Assembly (NCBI GenBank): GCA_951640195.1
Contig: OX621171.1
Location: 1,860,001-1,924,000, forward strand
Length of the DNA stretch: 64,000 bases
Direction of reading: 5' to 3'
From: Porpolomopsis calyptriformis
Taxonomy: Eukaryota > Basidiomycota > Agaricomycetes > Agaricales > Hygrophoraceae
A model generated the notes under the pieces. It was not told where the DNA came from. It did no database searches and was given only the letters and a program-made list of their open reading frames with translations. Below, in pieces: positions 23,902 through 35,525 of this stretch. The position numbers and the translations under genes are program-made. Position 1 is the first letter of the stretch; every line of letters begins with the position of its first letter.

Positions 23902-24170
23902 GTTCGTTTTCTAATACAGCGACCTATAATCGCCAATTTGTAATATATTTCCCCCATAACCACTTCCCAAGACAGGTCAATATTGTTGCACACATCCATG
24001 GCTGATGTGGGCGAAAGATCCTGCTGCAGAAGCTGAAATCAGCCACTTGTTGACCCCTCTTCGCCAGCGGGAAGCTTGCAGCTGCCAAATCTCCTAGGGT
24101 CGTTTCACAATTTGAAAAGCAAAGCAGTGGATATTCTCTGTTACTTCTCGACATCATCATACACTTCAAC

Positions 24171-24200
24171 ATCTTCTTCTTCTTCTTCTTCTTCTTCTTC
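24171..24200 (+). repeat. (TTC)n microsatellite
   Basis: About ten tandem TTC triplets; the minus strand reads as a Lys run in an otherwise unsupported frame. Confidence 0.9.
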
Positions 24201-24260
24201 AACCACCCGACACTGATACATAACAACTAATTTTCGATATCGATATCCCTTTTAACGGCG

Positions 24261-26336
24261 TCAGCCATCATCTGGGTGTTCGGCTGGAAAAGTTAACAAA
24301 AGTAAAAGGATATCAACAAATGAGTGATAGCTAACCCTGTCCATCGTTACGATCGGCGAACTGCAGGTGGTTGAAGTTATCGTGAGTGGTAGACAGATCG
24401 ACACCTGCGGTTCAAGGTTTTGCTGGTCACGGAAATCTTCTCGTGCCATTATACTTGGTGGAAGGAGATGAGCTTTGGGTCCAAATCTATTATCGCTTAA
24501 CTCACCCCGCCATTAAGGAAATGAAGTACACTATGGGATCCATTTTTCGCAGACAATCTCGCAAGATATAAAGCATACGCACGTTTGTTTTGAGCAACAA
24601 GGCCAGGCCAGCAATCGAAGTTGTTAGCGTGTTGGAACTGTCGAAGGTATTAATCATTTAACACAATCGAGCAGAGAAATCTCCCTACAAATGCGAACGA
24701 GATCAGCGAAGCAATGCTATATTTTAAACCGCTTGGTTCATCAAATCAGAACTGATCTGATCAGAAACTTCTTACCAGACGAGTACAGCTGCAATAAGCA
24801 ACAGTGAACCACTGGCAGAAATCATGTACATTAGCTCTGCGTACTGGTATTCACGGTGTAAACCATCAAAACCCGAAGGATTGTGTCCATCCTGAAGGTA
24901 GATTATCAGGTGCGTAACGCTCGAACAATAAAATCGGCGCAGCGCACCGCCTAAACCCAGTTCTTGATTTGTACAGATAGTAGCACAGCGCAATAGCGAG
25001 GCTTATGTCTGCCACCAACAAGGAAGTTTGACCCGCAATCGCAAGGTTATAAAACTCCTGGAGAAGAAGGTGAATTTATTAATAAGTTAGAAGGGCGCAC
25101 AGCGGTCATCTTGGAATCGTCCTAGACCTGCTGCTTACTTTGGGGTACGACACAAGGGTCCGGAAACCAAAGCTAGATGGAAATTAATCATCACGACATG
25201 GATCCATCAAGAACATTTTCCGAAACAAACAGCTGCACAGTGATGGCTGCCACTCCTATTAGATTCCTATCATATCAATTTGAGAGTGGAACGTACTTGT
25301 CCCGATCGCTGCAAAGAAACCTGCTCGTTAGGTGTCGTGGCTCTTGTTAACCCTAACGTCTCACCGAACTCGGCTAACGACCAGGCTACCTAAACAGGCA
25401 TGAGCAACATCTCGATGAGAAGAACTGGTGAATTTACAATCCACGCTGTTAAAACTATGCTCCCTTTGCTCACTATCATTTTAACATCAGCGGAAGGAGT
25501 AGGTGGGCTTATAGAGGCCCACTTGCTGATGAACAGTCGACGCAAGAACATGCTGCCATCGCAAAGTGAGTAACGAGGACATTTTCAACCATGTATTGCG
25601 CACCATCGTGTGCAAAACATCTGAAGTTCCTACCCATTAATCCCATTCAAGTAAATATCAACGGCATGGCCAGGATCACGGAAGTACCCACCCTCACAGC
25701 ATATATCACCTGTGGGACCATCGATTTAAAGTGCAAAGTAATAAAATAAAATAATAATGAAGCAGACTATCACCTACATCGAAACTCCTATCGAATCATC
25801 AATCGGAGTTACAGAGAATTGTGAATGCTGAGGGCGTAGATCATACCAGAATGGCGTAGCAAGGGCCGCAGGGTCTCCAAAGTTTGTAACGAGAAAGGTG
25901 TAGCCCACATGGGCGATTGCAGCAGTAATCATGCATTCAAGACACCTAGGAGGGTGTAAGCTCGACCGTCATACTCAAGGCATTACTTTCCATTGAAATC
26001 CCACCTGAAAATGAGCAATTAACAGGGGAGACATGACGAGGTGATCACTCACCAGGAACTTCATGTGGAAGGGATCTTTAACCAGTCCTCTAGTCGAAAA
26101 GAAGTACTGATACACTTGGAGATATATTATGCCAAACAGACTGTTATATTGTGTCCAATCAAAAAGTGTGTTCAAATCGGAACAGTCAGACGCACGCAAA
26201 AGTGAAGTACTCTTCGTCCCCACACAATTAGCACCAGACGAGAGGCGGATGGGTTAAGTCACAAACCCGCAATGAGAATCGGGCCGTAAAATTGATTTTC
26301 GATTGCTTTGAGCTCGCCAACATCAGCGGTAGCCAT
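24261..26336 (-). CDS. DUF6534-like multi-pass membrane protein (exon borders uncertain)
   Basis: The minus strand from ATG 26336 reads MATADVGELKAIENQFYGPI. Later exons read LFGIIYLQVYQYF, KDPFHMKFL and CMITAAIAHVGYTFLVTNFGDPAAL. A hydrophobic stretch near 24850-24775 reads ELMYMISASGSLLLIAAVLVW, and the tail has AREDFRDQQNLEPQ. This order (hydrophobic helices with LFG...VYxYF, then a C-terminal N-A-R-E motif) fits the DUF6533/DUF6534 family of basidiomycete membrane proteins, whose function is unknown. The gene would have many very short introns and I could not place all of them. Stops in some frames leave open whether it is intact. Confidence 0.5.
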
Positions 26337-27055
26337 GATTTCAATGTGAACTTTGCAACTCTGTAAGTGTATCCGATCTTTGAAAGTTGAGAAGATATAC
26401 CCATCGCTGAAATTTCAAATCAAGATGGCCCCACGATTAATATTAAATCAGTGTTTCTGATCCATTAAACTAATCGGCGATTACATCCATCTCTCCGCGA
26501 TTCTCGGTTGAGTTTGAGTTCAGCGTTGTGAACCACCTTGAGTCCTCTGACCCCTCTAGGAGGTGGAGAGGGGTAGGAGTATCGGCGGATAAGGGGGTCG
26601 GTTGCAGCAGGCTGCCTCAAATGATAGACACGCCCTAAGGCCTGCTCATTTAGTGCCCTCTCGCGTTACCGCTGAGGCTGCTCAGTGGAGAGGTGGTGGC
26701 TGACAGCAAGAAGCTGCGGGAGATATACTGCCCCTTTCACGCTCTACGAAAATGGAATGATTCGTAAACAAGATAATACAAAGCATTTTGTCCCGGCGGC
26801 TGAGTTCGAAAAAATTTCGACTCTGTTTATGCCCTCCCGATTCTTACTGAATGCGAGATGCAGACAGTCCAGTCAGGAGGCGCTCCTCTGGCTCTGGGTT
26901 CAACCACTGCGCGAATACTCGCGCCCGGGAATACGCAAGCAGTGCCTACCCATCCTCAGGAAACACAGATTGGCCAGCGGGTTGGGGATGCAGGTGGTGA
27001 GTGTGCGGCGTTATACAACTGTTCGTTCACCCGTCGGTTTCTGACATCTTGATTT
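26337..27055. other. Unassigned region before the tandem array
   Basis: No supportable gene. A 119-codon plus-strand frame (26685-27044) has no motif and runs into the tandem repeats. Confidence 0.4.
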
Positions 27056-27056
27056 G

Positions 27057-29235
27057 TAGACCGATGTACATTCATTTCCTCTCGATGAACACTGATAACT
27101 GCGTTATGCAATCAGTGGGTTTACGCGGCGTCATGCCATCATTTGCTCGTCAATTGGGTTGAATGTCTGGCTTGTTGGTTTCTGACCTCGGTAAGTTCAT
27201 ATTCTGTCGGCGGACACTGAATGCGCTATGCACTCAGTCGGTGTTGCACCGTTCACTGTCTGACATCTTGATTCGCAGACCGGTGTCATTCATCTCCTCT
27301 CAATGAAACACTGATAACTGCGTTATGCAATCAGTGGGTTCGACGCGGCGTCATGCCATCGTTGGATCGTCAATTGGGTTGAATGTCTGGCTTGTTGGTT
27401 TCTGACCTCGGTGAGTTCATATTCTGTCGGCGGACACTGAATGCGTTCTGTAGTCAACGGGTGTTGCATCGCTCACTTGTCGATTGGCTTGCCGACCGGT
27501 GTACATTCATCTCCTCTCGATGAACACTGATAACTGCGTTATGCAATCAGTGGGTTCGACGCGGCGTCATGCCATCGTTGGATCGTCAATTGGGTTGAAT
27601 GTCTGGCTTGTTGGTTTCTGACTTCGGTAAGTTCATATTCTGTCGGCGGACACTGAATGCGCTATGCACTCAGTCGGTGTTGCACCGCTCACTGTCTGAC
27701 ATCTTGATTCGCAGACCGGTGTACATTCATTTCCTCTCGATGAACACTGATAACTGCGTTATGCAATCAGTGGGTTTACGCGGCGTCATGCCATCATTTG
27801 CTCGTCAATTGGGTTGAATGTCTGGCTTGTTGGTTTCTGACCTCGGTAAGTTCATATTCTGTCGGCGGACACTGAATGCGCTATGCACTCAGTCGGTGTT
27901 GCACCGTTCACTGTCTGACATCCTGATTCGCAGACCGGTGTACATTCATCTCCTCTCAATGAAACACTGATAACTGCGTTATGCAATCAGTGGGTTCGAC
28001 GCGGCGTCATGCCATCGTTGGATCGTCAATTGGGTTGAATGTCTGGCTTGTTGGTTTCTGACCTCGGTGAGTTCATATTCTGTCGGCGGACACTGAATGC
28101 GTTCTGTAGTCAACGGGTGTTGCATCGCTCACTTGTCGATTGGCTTGCCGACCGGTGTACATTCATCTCCTCTCGATGAACACTGATAACTGCGTTATGC
28201 AATCAGTGGGTTCGACGCGGCGTCATGCCATCGTTGGATCGTCAATTGGGTTGAATGTCTGGCTTGTTGGTTTCTGACTTCGGTAAGTTCATATTCTGTC
28301 GGCGGACACTGAATGCGCTATGCACTCAGTCGGTGTTGCACCGCTCACTGTCTGACATCTTGATTCGCAGACCGGTGTACATTCATCTCCTCTCAATGAA
28401 CACTGATAACTGCGTTATGCAATCAGTGGGTTCGACGCGGCATCATGCCATCGTTGGATCGTCAATTGGGTTGAATGTCTGGCTTGTTGGTTTCTGACTT
28501 CGGTAAGTTCATATTCTGTCGGCGGACACCGAATGCGCTATGCACTCAGTCGGTGTTGCACCGTTCACTGTCTGACATCTTGATTCGCAGACCGGTGTAC
28601 ATTCATCTCCTCTCGATGAACACTGATAACTGCGTTATGCAATCAGTGGGTTCGACGCGGCGTCATGCTATCGTTGGCCGTCGATTGGGTTGAATGTCTG
28701 GCTTTTTGGTTTCTGACCTCGGTAAGTTCATATCCTGTCGGCGCTATGCACTCAGCTGGTGTTGCACCGTTCAGTTGTTGATTGGCTTGGTTTTCTCGCC
28801 TCCTAGTTTATAGACCGCTCACGTGCTGTCGGCGAACACTGACTCTTATGTACTCAGTGTGTGTTACTGACCTGTTAGTTTCAGACTGCGGTAAGTTCAT
28901 GTCCTGTTGGCTAACACTGAATAAATGCGTGATGCAATCAGTGGGTGTAACACGTCTTATGCCGCCGTTCATCACTCGATTTTTTGGCTTGTTGATTTAC
29001 TTCACACGGGTAGGTTCACATTCCGTAGGTGAACACCGAATGAATGGCGAATGGCGAATGCGCTATGCAGTCAGCAGATGTAACGTGGCATTATGCTACA
29101 TTCACCTGTTGGTTGGCTTGGTTTTCTTTCCTCTTAGTTTTCAGACTGGGGTCATGTCCCGTCAGCGAACACCGAGTGCTATGCAACCACTGGGTGTTGC
29201 ATAGTGCTATACTACCATTCACCGTCGATTGGCTT
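27057..29235 (+). repeat. 218-bp tandem array with 654-bp higher-order period, decaying rightward
   Basis: About eight units start at gaccggtgtacattcatc-like sequence near 27057, 27278, 27494, 27712, 27931, 28148, 28366 and 28589. Each contains tgcgttatgcaatcagtggg, gtcaattgggttgaatgtct and ttctgtcggcggacactgaa. A variant unit (gttctgtagtcaacgggtg, then a direct run into cttgccgaccgg) recurs after 654 bp (27443 and 28097), so the array is built of three-unit blocks. From about 28700 to 29235 the units become irregular. Open frames inside it are repeat-derived, not genes. Confidence 0.93.
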
Positions 29236-29242
29236 GGTTCTG

Positions 29243-29290
29243 GCCACGCTACCTTACTGCCTTGAGGCCTAGACAGTAAGGTAGCGTGGC
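29243..29290. repeat. Perfect 17-bp inverted repeat (hairpin)
   Basis: The left arm gccacgctaccttactg (29243-29259) is the exact reverse complement of 29274-29290, with a 14-nt loop. The related repeat at 43.0-43.35 kb lacks this hairpin at the equivalent place, so it looks like a small insertion in this copy. Confidence 0.9.
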
Positions 29291-29319
29291 TAACTTTGCC
29301 AGCGTAAAAGTGTAGCAGA

Positions 29320-29520
29320 CTGCGCCAGCTTAACTGGTATTGCTAAGCTGCTTCACTGCACCACAAAGAGCACAATTGTGGCTGTACAAGGAACCGAACC
29401 ACATTTTGGTCAAGTCCACTCTGTTCGGAACAGAGGGGTTCAGAAGGAGTTCACTGAAACTGTGTAGACCCCTCTCCCACACTAACTTCCAACAGAATTC
29501 GTTCATTTCAGCCATGGCTC
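29320..29520 (+). repeat. Unique end of the 218-bp repeat family (partner of 43010-43350)
   Basis: The blocks cttcactgcaccaca, ctctgttcggaacagag (an imperfect palindrome), cactgaaact and ttcatttcagcca occur here in the same order as in the reverse complement of 43010-43200. This identifies a shared repeat in opposite orientation. Confidence 0.85.
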
Positions 29521-29852
29521 AGTAACTTGATGGTGATTCCCATTCCCCCTGTTCACCGCAAGGAGACAGGTGCTGAATATCCGCTGATACTTGATCATTA
29601 TTGAGGTTGGAAGGGTGATGGCCACAGTGGAGTTGTGAACCACGCATAACGCTGGTAGGGCATAGGCAGGGCATCATCACAGTGAATGAAGCTAGCGTCG
29701 GGAGGTAATACTTGCCCGGTGGAGTGAGACATGAGCATCGCTGAATACATGACTATCCCTCGCATCCCGTCCCGGGAGAGATAATTGGACTGGAGGTCGG
29801 GCCATGCTGTAAGAGTCCTATGGCCGCATGCTTACGGTCTCGTTGCGACAGT

Positions 29853-29858
29853 TATAAA
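29853..29858 (+). promoter_or_regulatory. TATA box of the alpha-kinase gene
   Basis: TATAAA in the context agttataaaaga, about 40 bp before the ATG at 29899. Confidence 0.5.
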
Positions 29859-29898
29859 AGAACCCCCCATTCGAGCTACAATCACATTCAATCCAAAG

Positions 29899-30858
29899 AT
29901 GAAACCAAAGGCCGGTGCCTTCAAAGTTGCACACATCGGTCATACCAATATCCCTATCTTCCAGTCGACTTCATCCTCCACAAAAGTGTGCGTCAAGCAA
30001 TGCTTTTATCATGATGCTGATGGGGCGCTCGGTCGTGCACCATCCCGCATTGTTTATAATAGCCATACCCAATTAAAGAAGTTGACGGTAGAGTCGTACT
30101 GTGCGACATGGGGTGCAGCTTTGATGCAACTCGCGTATGACTTTGTGGAGCAGGAGAATGCACAACGCGGTCCTCCATCGTTCCCGATTCCTCGATTGCG
30201 TTTCGTTCGGGTAGCCCTAGCCGTTGCAGACGATAAAGAGCGGCATACTTTCTTGATTGAGGAGTGTATTGATGAGGACACCGACGGCGAGTTTCTCAAG
30301 TACATCAATAACGACCGTAGCTCTCCTCTTTCCCACCCCAACAACCTTGAGCGACAACAGATAGGCGAATTTCTCGCCTTCGCTCAGCATGTTCAATATG
30401 TGAAGACTCAAAAGTTGGCTTTCGTTTCAGATGTTCAAGGTTTGTTTTCGCATTTAACTGATTCCGCATTCTGATTATTTCCTGAGAATAGGTGGTACAT
30501 CACTACTTTCTGATCCCCAAATCATAACAGCCCCGTAAATTTTGTTGCATGCTCACACATCAATTTTACTCATGGAATGATATTTAGTGAACTCTCCGGA
30601 AACCTCTTCGCTGGTGGCAACATAGGGGCCTGTTTTCAACATTTCACCGATGATCACCTTTGCAATAGATTCTGTCGCTACTACATTCCGGAAGGTCTCC
30701 CCAAGGCAAAAGCTGGTAAGGCACCCCGCTTTGGTGTATCGCTTGAACAGATGCTGCGGGAAGCCGAAGACGAAAAAGCGGCAGCAAAAGCAGCAGCGAT
30801 GAACGATGACCGCGAGCTCACTAATATGAGCATCTCCTTGACGTCTCTCGGACTGTAA
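29899..30858 (+). CDS. Alpha-type protein kinase
   Basis: Exons 29899-30439, 30492-30534 and 30588-30858 join in frame to 284 residues. Motifs of the atypical alpha-kinase (eEF2K/MHCK-like) fold: an ATP-binding strand with a lysine pair (KVCVKQCF); FLIEECID; a catalytic region LAFVSDVQGGTSLLSDPQI; and the glycine/zinc end GNIGACFQHFTDDHLCNRFCRYY with its His and Cys ligands. A basic/Ala coiled C-terminus follows. Such kinases are heavily amplified in Agaricomycetes; the substrate cannot be inferred. The start at ATG 29899 is preferred because the open frame upstream has no ATG and a TATA box lies between. Confidence 0.85.
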
Positions 30859-32209
30859 TCCCAATCCGCATGTATGTCCTTTGAATAATTGCTCTCGTAC
30901 ATATGCTCTCACATCCACAGCTCTTTTACATATGCTTTCATACGCACGGCGCTCCTCGCACATACGTTCTCCTAGATACACTCTCGCACACTCAATCATA
31001 CTCATGCACGTATACTCTCGTACGCTTTCATTCCCTTTATTTAATTCAGATACCTCACTTTAATCTCCAAATTTAATTTCTTTTCGTTGTAATGGTTATT
31101 TGAGCTTGAGTTGCAGATTGCTATTGAATTAGCCTTGCATGGTGAACCAACCAATCTCTAGGTTAACCTGGAGGTCTCTCAGTGAGTTTCGAAGCCGATA
31201 CTTGTGAGCTGGATGGTCGTTCAATTGCTGCTTTGTGTTGAAGTGGGCACGAGTGAATGACTAAGTCAGGAAACTTCAACCAGCACCCTGATTGCAGTGA
31301 AACGCACTAAAGAATGGCTACAACTCTAACTTCTAGGCATCGAGTCATTCGTCAACCCTTCGTGCTCATGCTGATCACTGTGTAAAGTGCAGACACTACA
31401 GCCAAGGAACCTACTTGGCTAACAGAATCAGACACTTTCCTCCTCAACTACAAGCTGTATGGGACATAACAGGCTCAAGTTTATCAAGGGAGTATTAGGA
31501 TGAGAATATCACTACCTCAATGAAACTCGAAGTGCATACATTCATACAATGCAGGGACATTGCAAAGAGTACAGCGAGCAAGTCTTTATTTTTCTATTAC
31601 ACACCACCTTTCTTTCTTGCGCTGCCCTATCCCGCTTCACCACCGCCATGTCCGCCATTCAGTTCAATCAATGCAACCTCTACTTAGCTGGAGGTGACAT
31701 TCTTAACATCCATCTCCCGGAGCATCCCCCCGAGCCATTTGTCACGCGTAAAAATCCTTCGGACCCAGCCCATTTCCTCAAAACACTCACCGTCCGTGCC
31801 GCGCGATTTTTTATCCGCGTTTCCCGCAAATTCTTCCAGTGAGTTTTTTTTAAACGTGGGATTCTCCTTCGCGCTAACTTTCCCGCAAAGTTTCGTCACC
31901 GATATGGTCAGAAACGAAAGGAGCGGGTTCAGCTCAATCGTTTGATCGGGGCGCGTCTCTCATACTCGCGTGAGCGCGAAGGTGTAGGTTTTTTTTTTTT
32001 CTGTTCGGATTGTCATGTATTACTATACTTCAAACAGTAAATATCATACAGTGTACCCAAGGTCCTTTACCTCGGCATGTCATAGATTGACAGGTTGACG
32101 GCATTTAAAGTTTTCTTAGCAGGCAAATCTTGCGTTCCATACTGTATACAACGAAGAAGTAGCTTTGTAAAAAATCAAAATCTAAACATATTTCACTGCG
32201 ACATAGCCT
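30859..32209. other. Gene-poor interval
   Basis: No convincing gene. It contains tandem imperfect cata(c/t)gctctca-type repeats in the 3' flank of the kinase gene (about 30893-31035). A 64-codon frame from ATG 31648 has no motif. A poly(T) run lies near 31990, and one copy of a dispersed repeat lies at 32051-32141. Confidence 0.5.
32051..32141 (+). repeat. Dispersed ~90-bp repeat, copy 1
   Basis: Matches 46996-47078 in the same orientation (blocks gtgtacccaagg, tttacctcggcatgtc, gcatttaaagttttcttag, gcgttccata). An 8-bp stretch (caggttga) is extra in this copy. Confidence 0.9.
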
Positions 32210-34070
32210 CTATACAGTAGATATGCTGCTATGAACCGGAGGGAGATTCCTGAAAAAGTTGTTGTTGGGTAACGGAGCCATGCAAGAGTCGCAGTATGGA
32301 AAGTTGCTTACCCCTCTTAGCTCTGAATAGGTAGAGAAAAGTTCCGATGCCCTCTTCCATCGTGGGGAGGATTGCAAGTCGCAGGCTAGTTTCCCAATCG
32401 GATCCTGCATCATGAAATCATTCGCTGTCCGATATCCATGCTCGACCCATCTGAACAGCCCTCCAGCTGCATACTGTGTACACGAAACACGGGTCTCGTG
32501 TGCCTGCACCTTGGTGTTGGAGTGACAGAATATTGCGGAAGGGATAAGCACCGTGGAACCGGGGGGAAACTCTATCGCCAACTTAATATCCCAAAGTAAA
32601 AGGTGGCCTCCTTTTTTCGGATCAAAGTCTCCTAACGCAGTAATAGCACACCACCCAAAGGCAAGGTTCGAGAAGTCGCGATGAGGCAGACATATCGTCT
32701 TAGGACCAAAGTTGAAGGTCATAGCACTCCAGACGCTATTTTTGAAGTTCATCCTAAGCTGTGGATGGTGGCCTAGGAGCCCCGACATCGTGGTAGAGTA
32801 GTACTTGTACAGGCGTGGTGCCCAAGCTGCAAACAGCCCGTTCGAGAACCCTGCTATCCTTTGGATGGCAGAGCATTGTATCAAATCCGTCATGACCGCG
32901 TGATTGTTGTGTGTAAGGCCAAGATTTCCTGGAACCTTTACGAAAATGTTCCAAGATCGTGATTAAAAAAACATAGCGGCAGAGGAAAAGTATACTGTAC
33001 TTTTTGTCCTCCTCCGAATGAAAAACCGCAGGCGAGGGATGGAGAGCGGCACCGGCGGTGGGATGCATCCTTTGCAGAAAATTCGCAAAGCCCCCGAGCT
33101 TCTGAGATTCTTTGGGCAGCCTCATTGTGTATGATTTCCCATTCAGGAGACTGGGGACGTCCACCTAGAAGAGCTACCACACGCCCCTCAGAATCGAGGA
33201 TTGGCGTCGCACGACTAGCAGTACATTTTCACCGAATCAGATCGAGAATCTTGTTTGATTGGGTAGAAATCGACCTACATGCCATCCCATTCCTGGATTC
33301 TAAACCCAAATTGGGGTGCGTTTCTCAACACATCCTCCAGAGAATACTCCTTTATCTCGATCCTCTTGCTCTTCTCTGACCGCAGAGCTGTGAACCCAGG
33401 GCCAGTCACAGGAAGGGTCTCCGTTGCTACCGTGGTCGATATTGGGATGGATGACGCGATGTGTTTCAGTCTGACGTTGGTAGGCTTGACGCATCCCACT
33501 TTTATCGTGTGGAGGGATGCTTCCTGCCGTCGCTCCCTGCGATGCTTGTGGCTTGATTTCTTTGACCTCTTGACAGTTGAAGTTGTTCGAGGGTGACCTT
33601 TGACAGAGGGAATACTCTTCCTTACATGCAGGGGGGAAAGGGGCGGGTTTGGTCCCTTATTGGCCAGTATGTTCATACCTCTGATCATTGGTAAGAGGTT
33701 GGCTTTCTTTGTTCCCCAGCATGTATCTCCTGGATGTCCTGTATAGGAATGTTATGTTTTCATTTAATAGTTACGATATTTCTGCCTTACCATCGAGATC
33801 GTTGGGTTCTATCATATATGACATATCCCCTACCGGAGGAGGCTGATTATAGGGCAAAAATGCCTGCCCTTCAGTCGGGTCATAGTCTGGATGCTGCTCG
33901 ATGTCAATTGCAGCCTGGAGGCGAGGGAGGAGGAGGATGTTGGTCTGGATCGGTATGCCAGAAGCTTCCAACAATGTGTTACTGCGTAGCAAATCCTTTA
34001 ATGTTAGCCATGAGTCAATGCATTCGTTGTGGAACTTGTGGGGTTCCTCTCACAGGCATTTCACTTTAAG
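32210..34070 (-). CDS. TET/JBP-like 2-oxoglutarate/Fe(II) dioxygenase
   Basis: Clear exons are about 34070-33791, 33738-33279, 33214-33001 and 32935-32210; the 5' end is uncertain. The core reads W-DGIRATPILDSEGRVVALL, GGRPQSPEW, GFSFGGGQKVPGN, then IAGFSNGLFAAWAPRLYKYY and NFGPKTICLPHRDFSNLAFG. The iron ligands would be His and Asp of HRD (codons near 32683-32675) and the His of FCHSN (near 32524). The 2-oxoglutarate-binding Arg would be in HETRVSC (near 32491). The double-stranded beta-helix stretch GGHLLLWDIKLAIEFPPGST lies between. This is the family expanded in mushrooms, described as TET/JBP relatives and linked to KDZ transposons in the literature; such enzymes oxidise 5-methylcytosine. 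The N-terminus is basic (KRSKKSSHKHRRERRQE), fitting a nuclear protein. A LINE inserted just upstream of the 5' end. Confidence 0.75.
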
Positions 34071-34123
34071 AATGGGTAGTACTTGACGACTTTGCAACTC
34101 ACAGTGGGCTTCAACTTAGACTC

Positions 34124-35035
34124 ACGTGACACACATTTTTTTTTTTTTTTTGATTTCAGCATTTATATACCGCAACAAGCAAGCGTACGTGCTAAGACGT
34201 GGTGGCTGGTTATCTATGACCAGCCCTGCTACTTTGTTTATATACATATGAGGGGGTCAATCCCTGGGGCTTTGGGTGACGCAGTGAGTCTCGTGATTTG
34301 TGGGTTGAGTTGGGTGTTTTCTTATTGTGCTGGAGTTGCACCGTTTTCGGCATTTGGGGGTGTGGCCATAGGTTGGCCTTCCTGGGCTAGGTTGCCCTCG
34401 GTTGTGTCGTCATCCTGTTGGACTGGGACTGTGGGTTCTTCATCGAACGTGGGGGATTTGGGTTTGGCATAGGGTCTGCCTGTCTTGGTGAACGCTCCAG
34501 GTTTGAGTATGAACGATCTCTGGCAGTGAGATATTTCTTGATGCTTTCCGGAGGAGGTTTTGGTGTTCGTCGTATTGCGGGCACTCTTGTATTATGTGTT
34601 CTCGCGTTTGTAACCCGTCTAAAGGGTCCCTTGTGGGCACCCTGAGTGCAGTAAGGCAATGCTTCTTGACGTGTGTGGCCCTCAGCGATGTAGCATCTCC
34701 CCTATAGGTGTACTACCTGGACCAGGTCGACATAAGTCTCCCTAATTGGTGTGGCAAAGAAACCAGCGGTCCAAAGACCTCCCAGCTAGGTACAGTCCAA
34801 TAGCAGAGTTGGTCATTACGACCTCCCTAAAGGGTACAGGTGGGGATCACACCCAGCTGCACACACACACGGACACTAACCACTGCACCGACGTGGTAAC
34901 AACATGGATGGGTACGCTCTGCCTTTCTCAGAGACCCACCGGCGATGGATTTTGACCTCTCGAGCCCAACCAGGGATTTTCTCCCTAGTTGGCTACGGCC
35001 CAGTGAATGACTCCAGGGCAACGTGACACACATTT
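34124..35035 (-). mobile_element. 5'-truncated LINE (Tad1-like 3' end) with 15-bp target-site duplication
   Basis: The direct repeat acgtgacacacattt flanks the insertion at 34124-34138 and 35021-35035. On the minus strand the 882-bp insert ends in poly(A) (the T run after 34138). It encodes a decayed C-terminal piece typical of Agaricomycete LINE RNase H ends (QTREHIIQECPQYDEHQNLL, ISLPEI). No reverse transcriptase core remains. It sits between the 3' end of the PHD gene and the 5' end of the dioxygenase gene. Confidence 0.88.
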
Positions 35036-35525
35036 CTGTAGAAAGGCTGTAGAAAGGAATGTTTCGATTAACGTTCCCTTCTTTCTTTGCCTCCAGTCAC
35101 AGTTCAGTTCCAGTTCAGTTAATCAGTATCAATGACTTGGCCTACTAAGCTGCAGTAGCCGAGAATACTATCCAAATACATGACGGGAGGGGAGAAAGAT
35201 TGAGAAGGAGCAGGCAAGGCGAGGATCAGAGTCAACAGCGGGAATGAGGATGGGTGTGGGCGAATAGGCAGGGCCTAATACTGTATTGCGAACAACATAC
35301 CACCGATATATAAATACTAGATTTTGACCAATAAATGCTGGCCTCTGCCACACTGAACTTGGAAGAAGCTTGTAAAAGATGATGCTCAGACTTGCAACAA
35401 AGGAAGGTCTTATCTGTTGATCACACAGAGGATACTATCAAACACTGCCCCATGCTCAGGAGGCAACTTGTATCAAAGGAAGATGTGGTACAATATAGTC
35501 GTATACATGGGCAGGTCCACACCAC
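35036..35525. other. Intergenic
   Basis: No gene recognised; a cagttcagttccagttcagtt short repeat lies near 35100. It holds the 3' flank of the PHD gene. Confidence 0.45.

Noticed and set aside
27599..28693. Repeated 72-80-codon frames starting MSGLLVSDFGKF
   Set aside because: They lie in the 218-bp tandem units and repeat with them; no start context, splice or domain supports coding.
33734..34069. 111-codon plus-strand frame
   Set aside because: It is the shadow of the 5' exons of the TET/JBP-like gene on the minus strand.
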